Both the position numbers and the translations under genes were made by a program. Of a stretch of 64,000 nt of DNA, positions 53,618-62,588 are shown one piece after another (position 1 is the first letter of the stretch; each line of letters begins with the position of its first letter). The DNA is taken from assembly GCF_040549465.1 (NCBI RefSeq), contig NZ_JBEPTL010000004.1, forward strand, positions 124,001 to 188,000, read 5' to 3'. The stretch comes from Lacisediminihabitans sp040549465 (lineage in GTDB: Bacteria > Actinomycetota > Actinomycetes > Actinomycetales > Microbacteriaceae). Under the pieces are notes generated by a model that saw nothing but the letters and a program-made list of their open reading frames with translations, was not told where the DNA came from and did not search any database.

Positions 53618-54727
53618 GTGGCTCTCCAGCTTCCCGACTACCCGTGGGACTCGCTCGTTCCCTTCGCGGAGCGGGCCGCGGCCCATGTGAGCGGCATCGT
53701 CGATCTCTCCGTCGGTTCACCTGTCGATCCGACGCCCGCGCTCATCCGCGATTCGCTCGCCGCCGCGACGGATGCGCACGCTTACCCGCTGACCGTCGGC
53801 ACGCCGGTGCTGCGTGAGGCCATCGTCTCCTGGTTCGCCGAGCGCAGGGGGGTGGATGACCTCGGCGTCGCCAATGTGCTCCCCACCATCGGTTCGAAGG
53901 AATTCATCGCCGGGCTGGCTCTCTGGCTGGGTCTCGGCGAGGGCGATGTCGTCGTGCAGCCCCGACTCGCCTATCCGACCTATGCGGTCGGCGCGGCACT
54001 CGCTGGCGCGGCCATCGTCTCGAGCGACGATCCGGCCGAATGGCCGGAGAACACCAGGCTCATCTGGATCAACAGTCCGGGCAACCCGAACGGTCGCATT
54101 CTCGGTGTCGATGAGCTCGCCGTAGCCGTCAGCCGCGCCCGCGAACTGGGTGCCGTTATCGCCAGCGACGAGTGCTACGCCGAGCTCGGCTGGGAGCCGG
54201 AGTACGTGCGCGATGCCACGCCGAGCATCCTCGATCCCCGGGTCGTCCACGGCGAACGCAACTCGGTATTGTGCGTCTACTCGCTGAGCAAACAGTCCAA
54301 CCTCGCGGGGTATCGCGCCGGTTTCGTGGCCGGCTGCAGCGATCTGATTGCCCAACTCCTCGCCGTGCGCAAGCATCTCGGAACGCTGCCGCCGGCACCC
54401 ATCCAGGCCGCGATGGTCACGGCCCTCAGCGACCACGAGCACGTGCGAGCGCAGCGTGAGCTCTACCGGGCCCGGCGTGCCACACTCGCGCCGGCACTGG
54501 AGCGCGCCGGCTTCCGCATCGACCACAGTCAGGGCGGGCTCTACCTCTGGGCGACACGAGGAGTGGATGCCTGGCAGACCGTGGCCGACCTGGCCGACCT
54601 GGGCATCCTGGTCGTCCCCGGCACCTTCTACGGGGAGGAACCGTCCGAGCACGTGCGCATCGCGATCACGGCAACGGACACCGCCATCGCTACCGCGGTA
54701 GAGCGATTGGATGCACTCTCCAAGTAA
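53618..54727 (+). CDS. dapC: Succinyldiaminopimelate transaminase
   Basis: A 369-residue class I/II PLP aminotransferase. The N-terminus is ALQLPDYPWDSLVPFAERA; PLP residues are visible in the NSPGNPNGRIL loop, ASDECYAELGW and the lysine in SLSKQSNLAGYRAGFV. The fdxA-dapC pair is conserved across actinobacteria and marks DapC of the succinylase lysine/diaminopimelate pathway, whose DapD and DapE are 3-4 kb downstream. The GTG start is directly after the fdxA stop. Confidence 0.93.
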   Translation: MALQLPDYPWDSLVPFAERAAAHVSGIVDLSVGSPVDPTPALIRDSLAAATDAHAYPLTVGTPVLREAIVSWFAERRGVDDLGVANVLPTIGSKEFIAGLALWLGLGEGDVVVQPRLAYPTYAVGAALAGAAIVSSDDPAEWPENTRLIWINSPGNPNGRILGVDELAVAVSRARELGAVIASDECYAELGWEPEYVRDATPSILDPRVVHGERNSVLCVYSLSKQSNLAGYRAGFVAGCSDLIAQLLAVRKHLGTLPPAPIQAAMVTALSDHEHVRAQRELYRARRATLAPALERAGFRIDHSQGGLYLWATRGVDAWQTVADLADLGILVVPGTFYGEEPSEHVRIAITATDTAIATAVERLDALSK

Positions 54728-54784
54728 AACGACCATTCCTTAGCGGATGCGACGATCGACCTTGACGCCACTTAGGCTGTATGC

Positions 54785-56083
<1,299 letters not shown>

Positions 56084-56120
56084 AACCCGGATCGTCCGCC
56101 CGCTGTCGCCCGGCGTGCTG

Positions 56121-56180
56121 GCAGTGCCAAATCTCGTCCCTGCAGTGCCCAATCTCGTTCTCGCAGTGCCAAATGAAGGA
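56121..56180. repeat. Three direct repeats, 21-bp period, next to palindrome 1
   Basis: GCAGTGCC followed by A/C AA begins at 56121, 56142 and 56163. The first two copies share GCAGTGCCRAATCTCGT-like text (with one change), the third turns into the left arm of the palindrome (AAATGAAGGAAC). The exact 21-bp period means two helical turns. Confidence 0.75.
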
Positions 56181-56254
56181 ACCGGTACGTTGCTGGCCCC
56201 GAGTTTCCGGGGCCAGGCATCCGTTGGGAGTCCGCAGTTCCTTCATTTGGCACT
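56165..56254. repeat. Palindromic element 1, 90 bp
   Basis: Outer arms AGTGCCAAATGAAGGAAC (56165-56182) and its perfect complement (56237-56254) are 18 bp long. Inside lies a second perfect hairpin, CTGGCCCC (56193-56200) with GGGGCCAG (56209-56216). It stands between the gltA stop and the stop of the DUF559 gene. Its arms recur around palindrome 2 on the other side of that gene. Confidence 0.88.
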
Positions 56255-56293
56255 GGCGGAGGGGATGCGGGGCTCCGGGTTGAAGCGGTCTCC

Positions 56294-57199
56294 TCAACGG
56301 GGCGGCAGGTGGTCGCCGCGGGCGATTGCCCCGAGAATGGCCGCCTTGACCTCCGACCAGTTGTTCATCACCTGCCGATAACTGAACCGCAGTACGCGGT
56401 AACCACGGGCGGAGAGCCGAGCATCTCGCCGTCGATCAGCTTCGAACTGCTCAGGATCACTGTGATACTTCCAGCCATCAACCTCGACCACGAGCCGAGA
56501 TCCGATGAGCAGGTCCACCCGGCCGATGCCACCGATCTTCACTTGCAGACGGGTGTCGATTCTGAGTCGCTGCAGTCGAAACCGGGTGACGGACTCCGTG
56601 ATCGATTCGGATCGGGCATCCACCTGAGCGAGCAGTCTTCGGAGTTGTCGCGGCAGCTCCGAAATCAGCACGGTCCACTCGATGAGCGAGATCCGCCCCA
56701 GTCGAAGGGCGGAGTCGGCGGCAGCGACGACGAGCTCCGGGCTTTGGCAGAACGCCATCGATCGCAAGCATTCGATCACCGATGCCCGAGGCGACGGGCG
56801 ATCCGATCCAGTTTCGTGCCAGTGCAGGACCACGAGTTCGGTCGACTCGCGAAGGCGAGTGCGTTTGTCGGATGGACTTCGGTGACGGCAGGAATTTACC
56901 TCGACTTCAACGTGGAGCTTGGGGGTGCGCTTCACCCACAGCCCGTGCGCGGCCGCAGCGGAGACGCAGCCCAGCCGGCCACCGACCCTGAATGCGGCGA
57001 CCTCGTGCGGGTCGGCATCGGGGCTGCAGTACCATCCCTGCCGAACCCGAACGGCGGCGCCAGAAGCGACGGCATTGCGAAGGGAGCTGCGTGTACACCC
57101 GAGCGCGTAGAGCTCGTGGGTTGCGGCGAATCCGCCCAGTGTGGAGATGTGCTTCTGTAGGTGCATTGACAGAGCATGCGGGTTGCGGACGTGACGCAT
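56294..57199 (-). CDS. DUF559 protein: AbiEi-like winged helix plus Vsr-like nuclease domain
   Basis: A 301-residue protein from the ATG at 57197-57199. Residues 14-60 look like the winged helix of AbiEi-type proteins (HISTLGGFAATHELYALGCTRSSLRNAVASG, then RVRQGWYCS). The middle is helical. The C-terminal 85 residues are DUF559: GRVDLLIGSRLVVEVDGWKYH with D229, E239 and D241, then FEADRRRDARLSARGYRVLRFSY, which resembles the very-short-patch-repair nuclease fold. The active-site acids are intact. Such genes are numerous in actinobacteria, with unknown function. A later ATG at 57166 is also possible. The gene is bracketed by two palindromes with the same arms, and the upstream one is 39 bases before the start. 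Confidence 0.82.
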   Translation of the reverse strand: MRHVRNPHALSMHLQKHISTLGGFAATHELYALGCTRSSLRNAVASGAAVRVRQGWYCSPDADPHEVAAFRVGGRLGCVSAAAAHGLWVKRTPKLHVEVEVNSCRHRSPSDKRTRLRESTELVVLHWHETGSDRPSPRASVIECLRSMAFCQSPELVVAAADSALRLGRISLIEWTVLISELPRQLRRLLAQVDARSESITESVTRFRLQRLRIDTRLQVKIGGIGRVDLLIGSRLVVEVDGWKYHSDPEQFEADRRRDARLSARGYRVLRFSYRQVMNNWSEVKAAILGAIARGDHLPPR

Positions 57200-57237
57200 C
57201 CGGCAATTCGATCGAACGGTGGATGTTTCGTCATCCC

Positions 57238-57324
57238 GTGCCAAATGAAGGAGTAGAAGGCCTCCGCGGCGCGAACTGCCCCGTATTAGCAGGGCGCCGC
57301 GTCGGCGGTTCCTTCATTTGGCAC
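57238..57324. repeat. Palindromic element 2, 87 bp
   Basis: Outer arms GTGCCAAATGAAGGA (57238-57252) and its perfect complement (57310-57324) are 15 bp long and identical to the arms of palindrome 1. The inner hairpin is different: GCGGCGC pairs with GCGCCGC. It lies just upstream of the DUF559 gene, so it may be its operator, leader hairpin or target site. Confidence 0.88.
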
Positions 57325-57330
57325 TATCGA

Positions 57331-57357
57331 GGGTGCGGGGTGCGGGGTGCGGGGTGC
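57331..57357. repeat. G-rich heptamer repeat, possible G-quadruplex
   Basis: GGGTGCG is repeated almost four times, giving four runs of three or four G separated by TGC. This fits a G-quadruplex on the plus strand. It is 15 bases from the dapD stop (dapD is on the minus strand) and directly after palindrome 2. Confidence 0.8.
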
Positions 57358-57371
57358 TGCGACGCGAAAGC

Positions 57372-58310
57372 TCAGGCGTGCAGGGCGGCGTTCAGCTCGA
57401 TGCCCCTGCCGGAGCGGGCGAGCACCTCGACTGCACCAGTGAGCGAGTTGCGGCGGAAGAGCAGCCCGGCCACTCCGGAGAGCTCGACGGCTTTGACCGT
57501 GCGGGTCTCGCCGTCACCAAGCACCAGGACCTTCGTGCCGGACGTCACGTAGAGACCGGCCTCCACGACGGAGTCGTCACCGATCGAGATGCCGATGCCG
57601 GAATTGGCTCCGAGAAGGGCGCGCTTTCCGACCTCGACGCGCTGGGTGCCGCCCCCCGAGAGGGTGCCCATGATCGAGGCGCCGCCGCCGACATCCGAAC
57701 CGTCGCCCACCACGACGCCCTGCGAGATGCGCCCCTCGACCATCGACTCCCCGAGGGTTCCCGCGTTGTAGTTGACGAAGCCCTCGTGCATGACGATCGT
57801 GCCGGGCGAGAGGTGCGCGCCGAGGCGCACGCGTGAGGCGTCTGCGATACGTACCCGGCTGGGGGTGACGTAGTCGATCAGGCGAGGGAACCTGTCGATG
57901 CCGTGCGCGGTGATACCGTGCCGCTGGAGGGCAGGGCGCAGGCGGGAGAAGTCGTCGGGATGCACGGGGCCGGCGTTGGTCCAGGCGACGATGGGCAGCT
58001 GGCCGAAGATGCCGTCGAGGTTGAGGGTGTTCGGGGCGGCGAGCAGGTGGCTGAGGAGGTGCAGGCGGAGGTAGGCGTCGGGGGTGGTTGCGGGCGGGGC
58101 ATCCAGGTCGATCTCCACGGTGATGAAGTCGATGCGCACGTTGCGGCGGTCGTCGGCGCCGGTGAGCGCTTCGAGTTCGGCCGGTGCGATGTACGGGTCC
58201 CTGCCCGCGGGCAGGCTTCCGAGTGCGGGGGAGGGAAACCAGGTGTCGAGCACCGTTCCGTCTCCGGCGATTGTCGCGAGTCCGTATCCCCAGGCCGAGC
58301 GTTCAGTCAT
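57372..58310 (-). CDS. dapD: Tetrahydrodipicolinate N-succinyltransferase
   Basis: A 312-residue protein of the actinobacterial DapD type. The N-terminal domain begins AWGYGLATIAGDGTVLDTWFP. The left-handed beta-helix has hexapeptide turns such as LSPGTIVMHEGFVNYNAGTLG, MVEGRISQGVVVGDGSDVGGGASIMG and GKRALLGANSGIGISIGDDS. It succinylates tetrahydrodipicolinate in lysine and cell-wall diaminopimelate synthesis. It is divergent from dapE with 39 bases between the starts, so promoters overlap. Confidence 0.95.
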   Translation of the reverse strand: MTERSAWGYGLATIAGDGTVLDTWFPSPALGSLPAGRDPYIAPAELEALTGADDRRNVRIDFITVEIDLDAPPATTPDAYLRLHLLSHLLAAPNTLNLDGIFGQLPIVAWTNAGPVHPDDFSRLRPALQRHGITAHGIDRFPRLIDYVTPSRVRIADASRVRLGAHLSPGTIVMHEGFVNYNAGTLGESMVEGRISQGVVVGDGSDVGGGASIMGTLSGGGTQRVEVGKRALLGANSGIGISIGDDSVVEAGLYVTSGTKVLVLGDGETRTVKAVELSGVAGLLFRRNSLTGAVEVLARSGRGIELNAALHA

Positions 58311-58349
58311 GGCTCAAGGTTAGCGATTGCCGCTCGATAAACTGACCGC

Positions 58350-59447
58350 ATGCCCGTCACCGATCCGACTCTGCCCATTCTCGATCTCGGCGCATCGTCG
58401 ATCGATATCACCCGCCAGCTCTGCGACATCGAGTCGGTGTCTGGTAACGAGAGAGCGATCGCGGATGCCGTCCAGACCGCTCTGGCGGGTGTCTCTCACC
58501 TGGCTATCACTCGCGACGGCGACTCGATCGTCGCACGCACCGACCTCGGGCGAGCGCAGCGCGTCGTGATCGCCGGGCACCTCGACACCGTTCCACTAAA
58601 CAACAATCTCCCGACCCGATTCGAGACGATCGACGGAGTCGACTACCTCTGGGGCCGCGGCACCGTCGACATGAAGGCTGGCGTCGCGGTGCAGCTCAAA
58701 CTCGCGGTGGAACTGGCGGAGCCTTCTGTCGATGTCACCTGGATCTTCTACGACAACGAGGAGGTCGCCTCGGATCTCAACGGCCTGGGGCGTCTCGCCT
58801 CGACGGCACCGGAGCTGCTGGCCGGGGATTTTGCGATCCTGGGCGAGCCCACCAACGCCATCGTCGAGGGCGGGTGCAACGGCACCATGCGCGTGGAGTT
58901 GCGCACCGTCGGCCTCCGCGCGCATTCTGCGCGGTCCTGGGTGGGCCACAACGCCATCCATGATGCCGCGCCCATCCTCGCCGTCCTCGCCGCCTACCAG
59001 CCGCGCGAGGTCGAGGTGGACGGCCTGGTCTATCGCGAGGGCCTCAACGCGGTCGGCATCGCCGGTGGGGTCGCGGGCAACGTGATCCCCGACGAATGCG
59101 TCGTGACCGTGAACTACCGTTTCGCCCCGAGCCGGAGTGCTGCCGAGGCTGAACAGCACCTGCGTGAGTTCTTCGTCGGCATCGAACTGACGGTCACGGA
59201 TGCCGCAGACGGCGCTCGCCCAGGCCTCGATGCGCCACTGGCCATGGACTTTCTCGCGGCCGTGGGGGCGGAGCCGAAGCCCAAATACGGCTGGACCGAT
59301 GTGGCGCGTTTCTCTGCCCTCGGCATCCCCGCCGTCAACTACGGACCCGGCGATCCGTTGAAGGCCCACGCCGACGACGAGCGGGTCGCCGTCGACCAGA
59401 TCACTCAGTGTGAGCGGGGACTCCGGGCGTGGCTGAGCGTGTCGTAG
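58350..59447 (+). CDS. dapE: Succinyl-diaminopimelate desuccinylase
   Basis: A 365-residue M20 metallopeptidase. Zinc ligands are visible in VIAGHLDTVPL (His, Asp), WGRGTVDMKAG (Asp), YDNEEVAS (catalytic Glu pair), LGEPTNAIVEGGCNG and a late His in GDPLKAHADDERV. The lid/dimer domain is in the middle. It removes succinate to give LL-diaminopimelate. It starts 39 bases from the divergent dapD. Confidence 0.95.
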   Translation: MPVTDPTLPILDLGASSIDITRQLCDIESVSGNERAIADAVQTALAGVSHLAITRDGDSIVARTDLGRAQRVVIAGHLDTVPLNNNLPTRFETIDGVDYLWGRGTVDMKAGVAVQLKLAVELAEPSVDVTWIFYDNEEVASDLNGLGRLASTAPELLAGDFAILGEPTNAIVEGGCNGTMRVELRTVGLRAHSARSWVGHNAIHDAAPILAVLAAYQPREVEVDGLVYREGLNAVGIAGGVAGNVIPDECVVTVNYRFAPSRSAAEAEQHLREFFVGIELTVTDAADGARPGLDAPLAMDFLAAVGAEPKPKYGWTDVARFSALGIPAVNYGPGDPLKAHADDERVAVDQITQCERGLRAWLSVS

Positions 59448-59628
59448 CTGCGGGCTTCCGTGCGCGATCCAGGTGCACTATCGGCTGACGCCATGGCGGG
59501 TACAGGTCATCTGCTGGTGATCGAACGGCTACGACTGGACTCGGCCGTAGCCCCGGAGGACGCCCCCGTTTTCGGGTTAGCCCGCGAGGCAGGGATAATG
59601 GATGTTATTCCACGAAAGGGGATCACTC

Positions 59629-59805
59629 ATGGCAGCCATGAAGCCGAGGACCGGAGACGGGCCAATGGAGGCTGTTAAGGAGGGACGCCTCATCATTGTG
59701 CGCGTGCCACTCGAGGGTGGGGGCCGCCTTGTCGTTTCCGTCAATGACGCGGAGGCCAAGGAGCTTCACGACGCGCTTGCCGGGGTAGTTGCAGCGGCAG
59801 GTTAG
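59629..59805 (+). CDS. DUF3117-family small protein
   Basis: A 58-residue protein, AAMKPRTGDGPMEAVKEG at its start and VRVPLEGGGRLVVSVNDAEA in the middle: the DUF3117 family, almost invariant and restricted to actinobacteria. Function is unknown. The ATG at 59629 has GAAAGGGGA upstream; an in-frame ATG nine codons earlier is not conserved. A GATAAT at 59594-59599 is a possible -10. The 181-base gap after dapE also holds a small 7-bp hairpin (59527-59533 with 59546-59552). Confidence 0.9.
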   Translation: MAAMKPRTGDGPMEAVKEGRLIIVRVPLEGGGRLVVSVNDAEAKELHDALAGVVAAAG

Positions 59806-59828
59806 TCACCCATTCGAACACTCCAGAC

Positions 59829-60473
59829 TCAGTCCCCGGGGGCGGCGGCGAGCTTCGTCAGTTGAAGCAGCCCGTCGCCCACGGGTGACAGGGAACTGAT
59901 GACAGCTTCGGAACCCGAGATCTCCTTCAGCAGCGAACGGAAACCGGTCACGGTGTCGTCACGCTGCGCAGGGTCTGCTACCCGTCCGCGCCAGAGTGCG
60001 TGAGCCACAAGCACTGTTCCACCGGTGCGGACCAGCCGAAGGGCATGCTCGACGTAGCGGATCACGGACTGCGGGTCGGCATCCACGAGCACTACGTCGT
60101 AGGACTGCTCGTTCATCCGGGGCAATACGTCGATCGCGCGTCCGGCGATCAGGCGGATGCGGTTAGCCGGGACGCCTGACTCGAGGAACGCCTTCTTCGC
60201 CGACTGCTGATAGTCCTGCTCGAAGTCGATCGAGGTGAGCGTGGCGTTCGGAGCTCCGGCAAAAAACCAGAGGCCGCTCACGCCGACCCCCGTACCGATC
60301 TCGATGATGTTGGTCGCCGATGCGGCAGCCGCGATGACGGCGAGCTGTGAGCCGGTCGCGGCGCTCACCGGATCGATTCCGAGTTCTATCGAGTGCTGTC
60401 GTGCCTGGGCGATCTCAGCCCGTTCGACGACGAAGTCTTCCGCGAACTTCCAGTCCGATTCTTTACCTGCCAC
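59829..60473 (-). CDS. O-methyltransferase, class I
   Basis: A 214-residue protein of the Methyltransf_3/24 type (CCoAOMT-like), with motif I IIEIGTGVGVSGLWFFAG, LTSIDFEQDYQQSAKKAF, VLVDADPQSVIRYVEHALRLV and GGTVLVAHALWRGRV. It is the homologue of the actinobacterial gene regularly next to sigE/tatB; substrate unknown. GTG at 60471-60473 was chosen because AAGGAG lies 7 bases before it. The last Asp that binds metal in plant enzymes is replaced in HALWRG, so metal dependence is uncertain. Confidence 0.85.
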   Translation of the reverse strand: MAGKESDWKFAEDFVVERAEIAQARQHSIELGIDPVSAATGSQLAVIAAAASATNIIEIGTGVGVSGLWFFAGAPNATLTSIDFEQDYQQSAKKAFLESGVPANRIRLIAGRAIDVLPRMNEQSYDVVLVDADPQSVIRYVEHALRLVRTGGTVLVAHALWRGRVADPAQRDDTVTGFRSLLKEISGSEAVISSLSPVGDGLLQLTKLAAAPGD

Positions 60474-60614
60474 GCCATGCTCCTTGGTTCTCCTCAAGAG
60501 TATGGCGCTGGCCAGTTTCCGCTCCGCCGGACGCGCCGCCGTCGCCGTCGGCTCATGGTGGTTTCCCGGGAACCGGGTGGCGGAAAGCACCCGCCGACGG
60601 ACTAGTCTGAACGG

Positions 60615-60989
60615 GTGTTCGGTCTAACCTTCGACAAGCTCCTCGTGATCGGTGTGATCGCGGTGTTCCTGCTCGGGCCCGAGCGCCTCCCGCACTACGC
60701 CTCCCAGCTCGCCAAACTCGTGCGCAACCTGAGGAACATGGCGAACGGTGCCAAGGACCGCCTGCGTGACGAGATGGGTCCCGACTTCGACGACGTGGAC
60801 TGGAAGAAGCTCGACCCGCGCCAGTACGACCCGCGCCGCATCATCCGCGAGGCTCTGCTCGACGACGGCGACGACGAGCAGGAAGAGGCAGTCGCCATCG
60901 TGCGACCGAGCGGAGAGTCTGCTTTCGCCAGGCGACAGCGGTTGCTCGAAGAGGGCAAACAGGCGCCGTTCGACAACGAAGCGACCTGA
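60615..60989 (+). CDS. tatB: TatB-like Sec-independent translocase protein
   Basis: A 124-residue protein: one membrane helix (LLVIGVIAVFLLGPERLP, residues about 9-26) with the Gly-Pro hinge and Glu of TatB, then an amphipathic helix (LVRNLRNMANGAKDRL) and a charged, acidic tail. TatB works with TatC to receive twin-arginine proteins such as EfeB. It overlaps nothing and starts at GTG 60615. The tail is shorter than in E. coli TatB. Confidence 0.9.
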   Translation: MFGLTFDKLLVIGVIAVFLLGPERLPHYASQLAKLVRNLRNMANGAKDRLRDEMGPDFDDVDWKKLDPRQYDPRRIIREALLDDGDDEQEEAVAIVRPSGESAFARRQRLLEEGKQAPFDNEAT

Positions 60990-60998
60990 CCGTAGCCG

Positions 60999-62549
60999 CT
61001 AGCGTCGTCTGATCGCCTTCAGGGCGACGAGCATCAGGATCATCACGCCGCTCAGCTTCGCGAACTCCGCTCCGGTGCGCGGAAGAGTCATCAACCCCGT
61101 CGCGTTGGCCACCGTGCGAGCGTCCACGAACCTCAGGATGCCCTCCCGGCCGTTGCGTCGACCGAGGCCGGACTGCTTCATGCCGCCCATCGGCGCGTCG
61201 ACGGAGGAGAAGGTCGCCCGGTAGCCCTCGTTGATGTTGATGCTCCCGGCGTCGATGAGGTGCGCGACCCGGCGCGCGCGACTGATCGATCCGCTGAATA
61301 CCGACGCGTTGAGACCGAACTCCGAATCATTGGCAGCGGCGATCGCCTGGTCCGCCGAGTCGACCACCGTGATGGCGACGACCGGTCCGAAGGTTTCGTT
61401 GCGTGAGCAGTCCATCTCGTCGGTCACGTCGGTGAGCACCGTGGGTTCGAAGAACAGCGGACCGAGGTCCGGCCTCGCGCTGCCGCCGGTGAGCACTGTC
61501 GCACCCTTGGCGACGGCATCGTCGACGTGCGCCTGCACTCGCTCCAGCTGACTGGGAAGGGTGAGGGAACCGACATCCGTGCTGAAGTCGAAGGCCGGTC
61601 CTTGTACGAGGGCTGCGGTGCGGGCGACGAATTCCCTGGTGAAGGCGTCGGCGACGCTGCGCTGCACATAGATGCGTTCGATCGAGACGCAGAGCTGGCC
61701 GAGCGAGGCGTAACAGGCGTAGACAGCGTTCTGCGCTGCGGTGCGAGGGTCGACGTCGTCGAGCACGATCATCGGGTTCTTGCCGCCGAGCTCGAGGGAC
61801 ACCGCGGTCAGGGCTTCGGCGCCGCGCGCCGCCACCTTCTTTCCGGTGGCGGTCGAGCCGGTGAAGCAGACGTAGTTGGCGGCATCCACCACGGCGTTGC
61901 CGATCTCGGTGCCGTCGCCGGTGACGACAGCCCAGAGCTCGGCGGGCACGCCGGCATCGATGAAAGCCCTGCGCGCGGCGAGGATGCTCAGCGCGCCCTG
62001 GTTGTCGGCCTTCTGCACGACGCCGTTGCCCGCTGCGAGGGCGGGGATCACGTCGAAGAGTGAGAGGCTCAGCGGATAGTTCCACGGGGTGATGACCCCG
62101 ACCAGGCCCTTCGGCCGGTAGCTCACCTGCGTGCGGATGACCAGCGGGATGCCGGCTCGCCTGGCCCGAGGTCGCAGCACGCTCTTCGCACTCACGGCGT
62201 AGTAACGCGTGGCGCTCGCCCCGATGAAGACCTCTTCGAAGGCCTGCCCTCGCGTCTTTCCGGTCTCCGTCTGAAGGGCGTCGATGAGCAGTTCGCGGCG
62301 CTCCAGCAGGAGGTCGTGGGCGCGCAGCAGCACGCGGCGGCGGTGCTCGAAGCCTGTGGCAAACCAGCGTTTCTGGGCTGCGCGGGCCTTGGTGGCCGCA
62401 TCCGTGACATCGTCGACAGCGCTCACCGGGAGGTCGTGGATCTTCTCGCCGGTGAACGGCGCAAAGACCTCTGTGGTGTCGGTGATCGACGTGTGGATGT
62501 CGTGATCGAGTTCGTCGATGAAGGATCGCGTGAGAGGGGTTCCTGGCAT
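60999..62549 (-). CDS. gabD: NAD(P)-dependent aldehyde dehydrogenase, succinate-semialdehyde type
   Basis: A 516-residue aldehyde dehydrogenase. The catalytic Cys is in SLGQLCVSIERIY, the general-base Glu in VSLELGGKNPMIV and the NAD(P) turn is FTGSTATGKKVAA. The wording (PWNYPLSLSLFDVIPALAAGN, YASLGQLCVS) is closest to actinobacterial GabD2-type succinate-semialdehyde dehydrogenases. A decayed glutamate decarboxylase lies elsewhere in the window. The ATG at 62547-62549 was chosen; the frame is open a further 86 codons upstream, antisense to the transporter gene, and is not conserved. Confidence 0.85.
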   Translation of the reverse strand: MPGTPLTRSFIDELDHDIHTSITDTTEVFAPFTGEKIHDLPVSAVDDVTDAATKARAAQKRWFATGFEHRRRVLLRAHDLLLERRELLIDALQTETGKTRGQAFEEVFIGASATRYYAVSAKSVLRPRARRAGIPLVIRTQVSYRPKGLVGVITPWNYPLSLSLFDVIPALAAGNGVVQKADNQGALSILAARRAFIDAGVPAELWAVVTGDGTEIGNAVVDAANYVCFTGSTATGKKVAARGAEALTAVSLELGGKNPMIVLDDVDPRTAAQNAVYACYASLGQLCVSIERIYVQRSVADAFTREFVARTAALVQGPAFDFSTDVGSLTLPSQLERVQAHVDDAVAKGATVLTGGSARPDLGPLFFEPTVLTDVTDEMDCSRNETFGPVVAITVVDSADQAIAAANDSEFGLNASVFSGSISRARRVAHLIDAGSININEGYRATFSSVDAPMGGMKQSGLGRRNGREGILRFVDARTVANATGLMTLPRTGAEFAKLSGVMILMLVALKAIRRR

Positions 62550-62588
62550 GGGCAATTGTAGGCATGTTCCCCGCGCTACACTCTCGAA

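Noticed and set aside
56121..56180. Direct repeats as a CRISPR array
   Set aside because: The unit is 21 bp with no separate spacers, there are only three copies, and no cas genes are in the window.
60630..60645. TTCGACAAGCTC at the start of the TatB-like gene as another copy of the gcvP repeat
   Set aside because: The match is short and encodes conserved TFDKLL residues, so chance is the simpler explanation.
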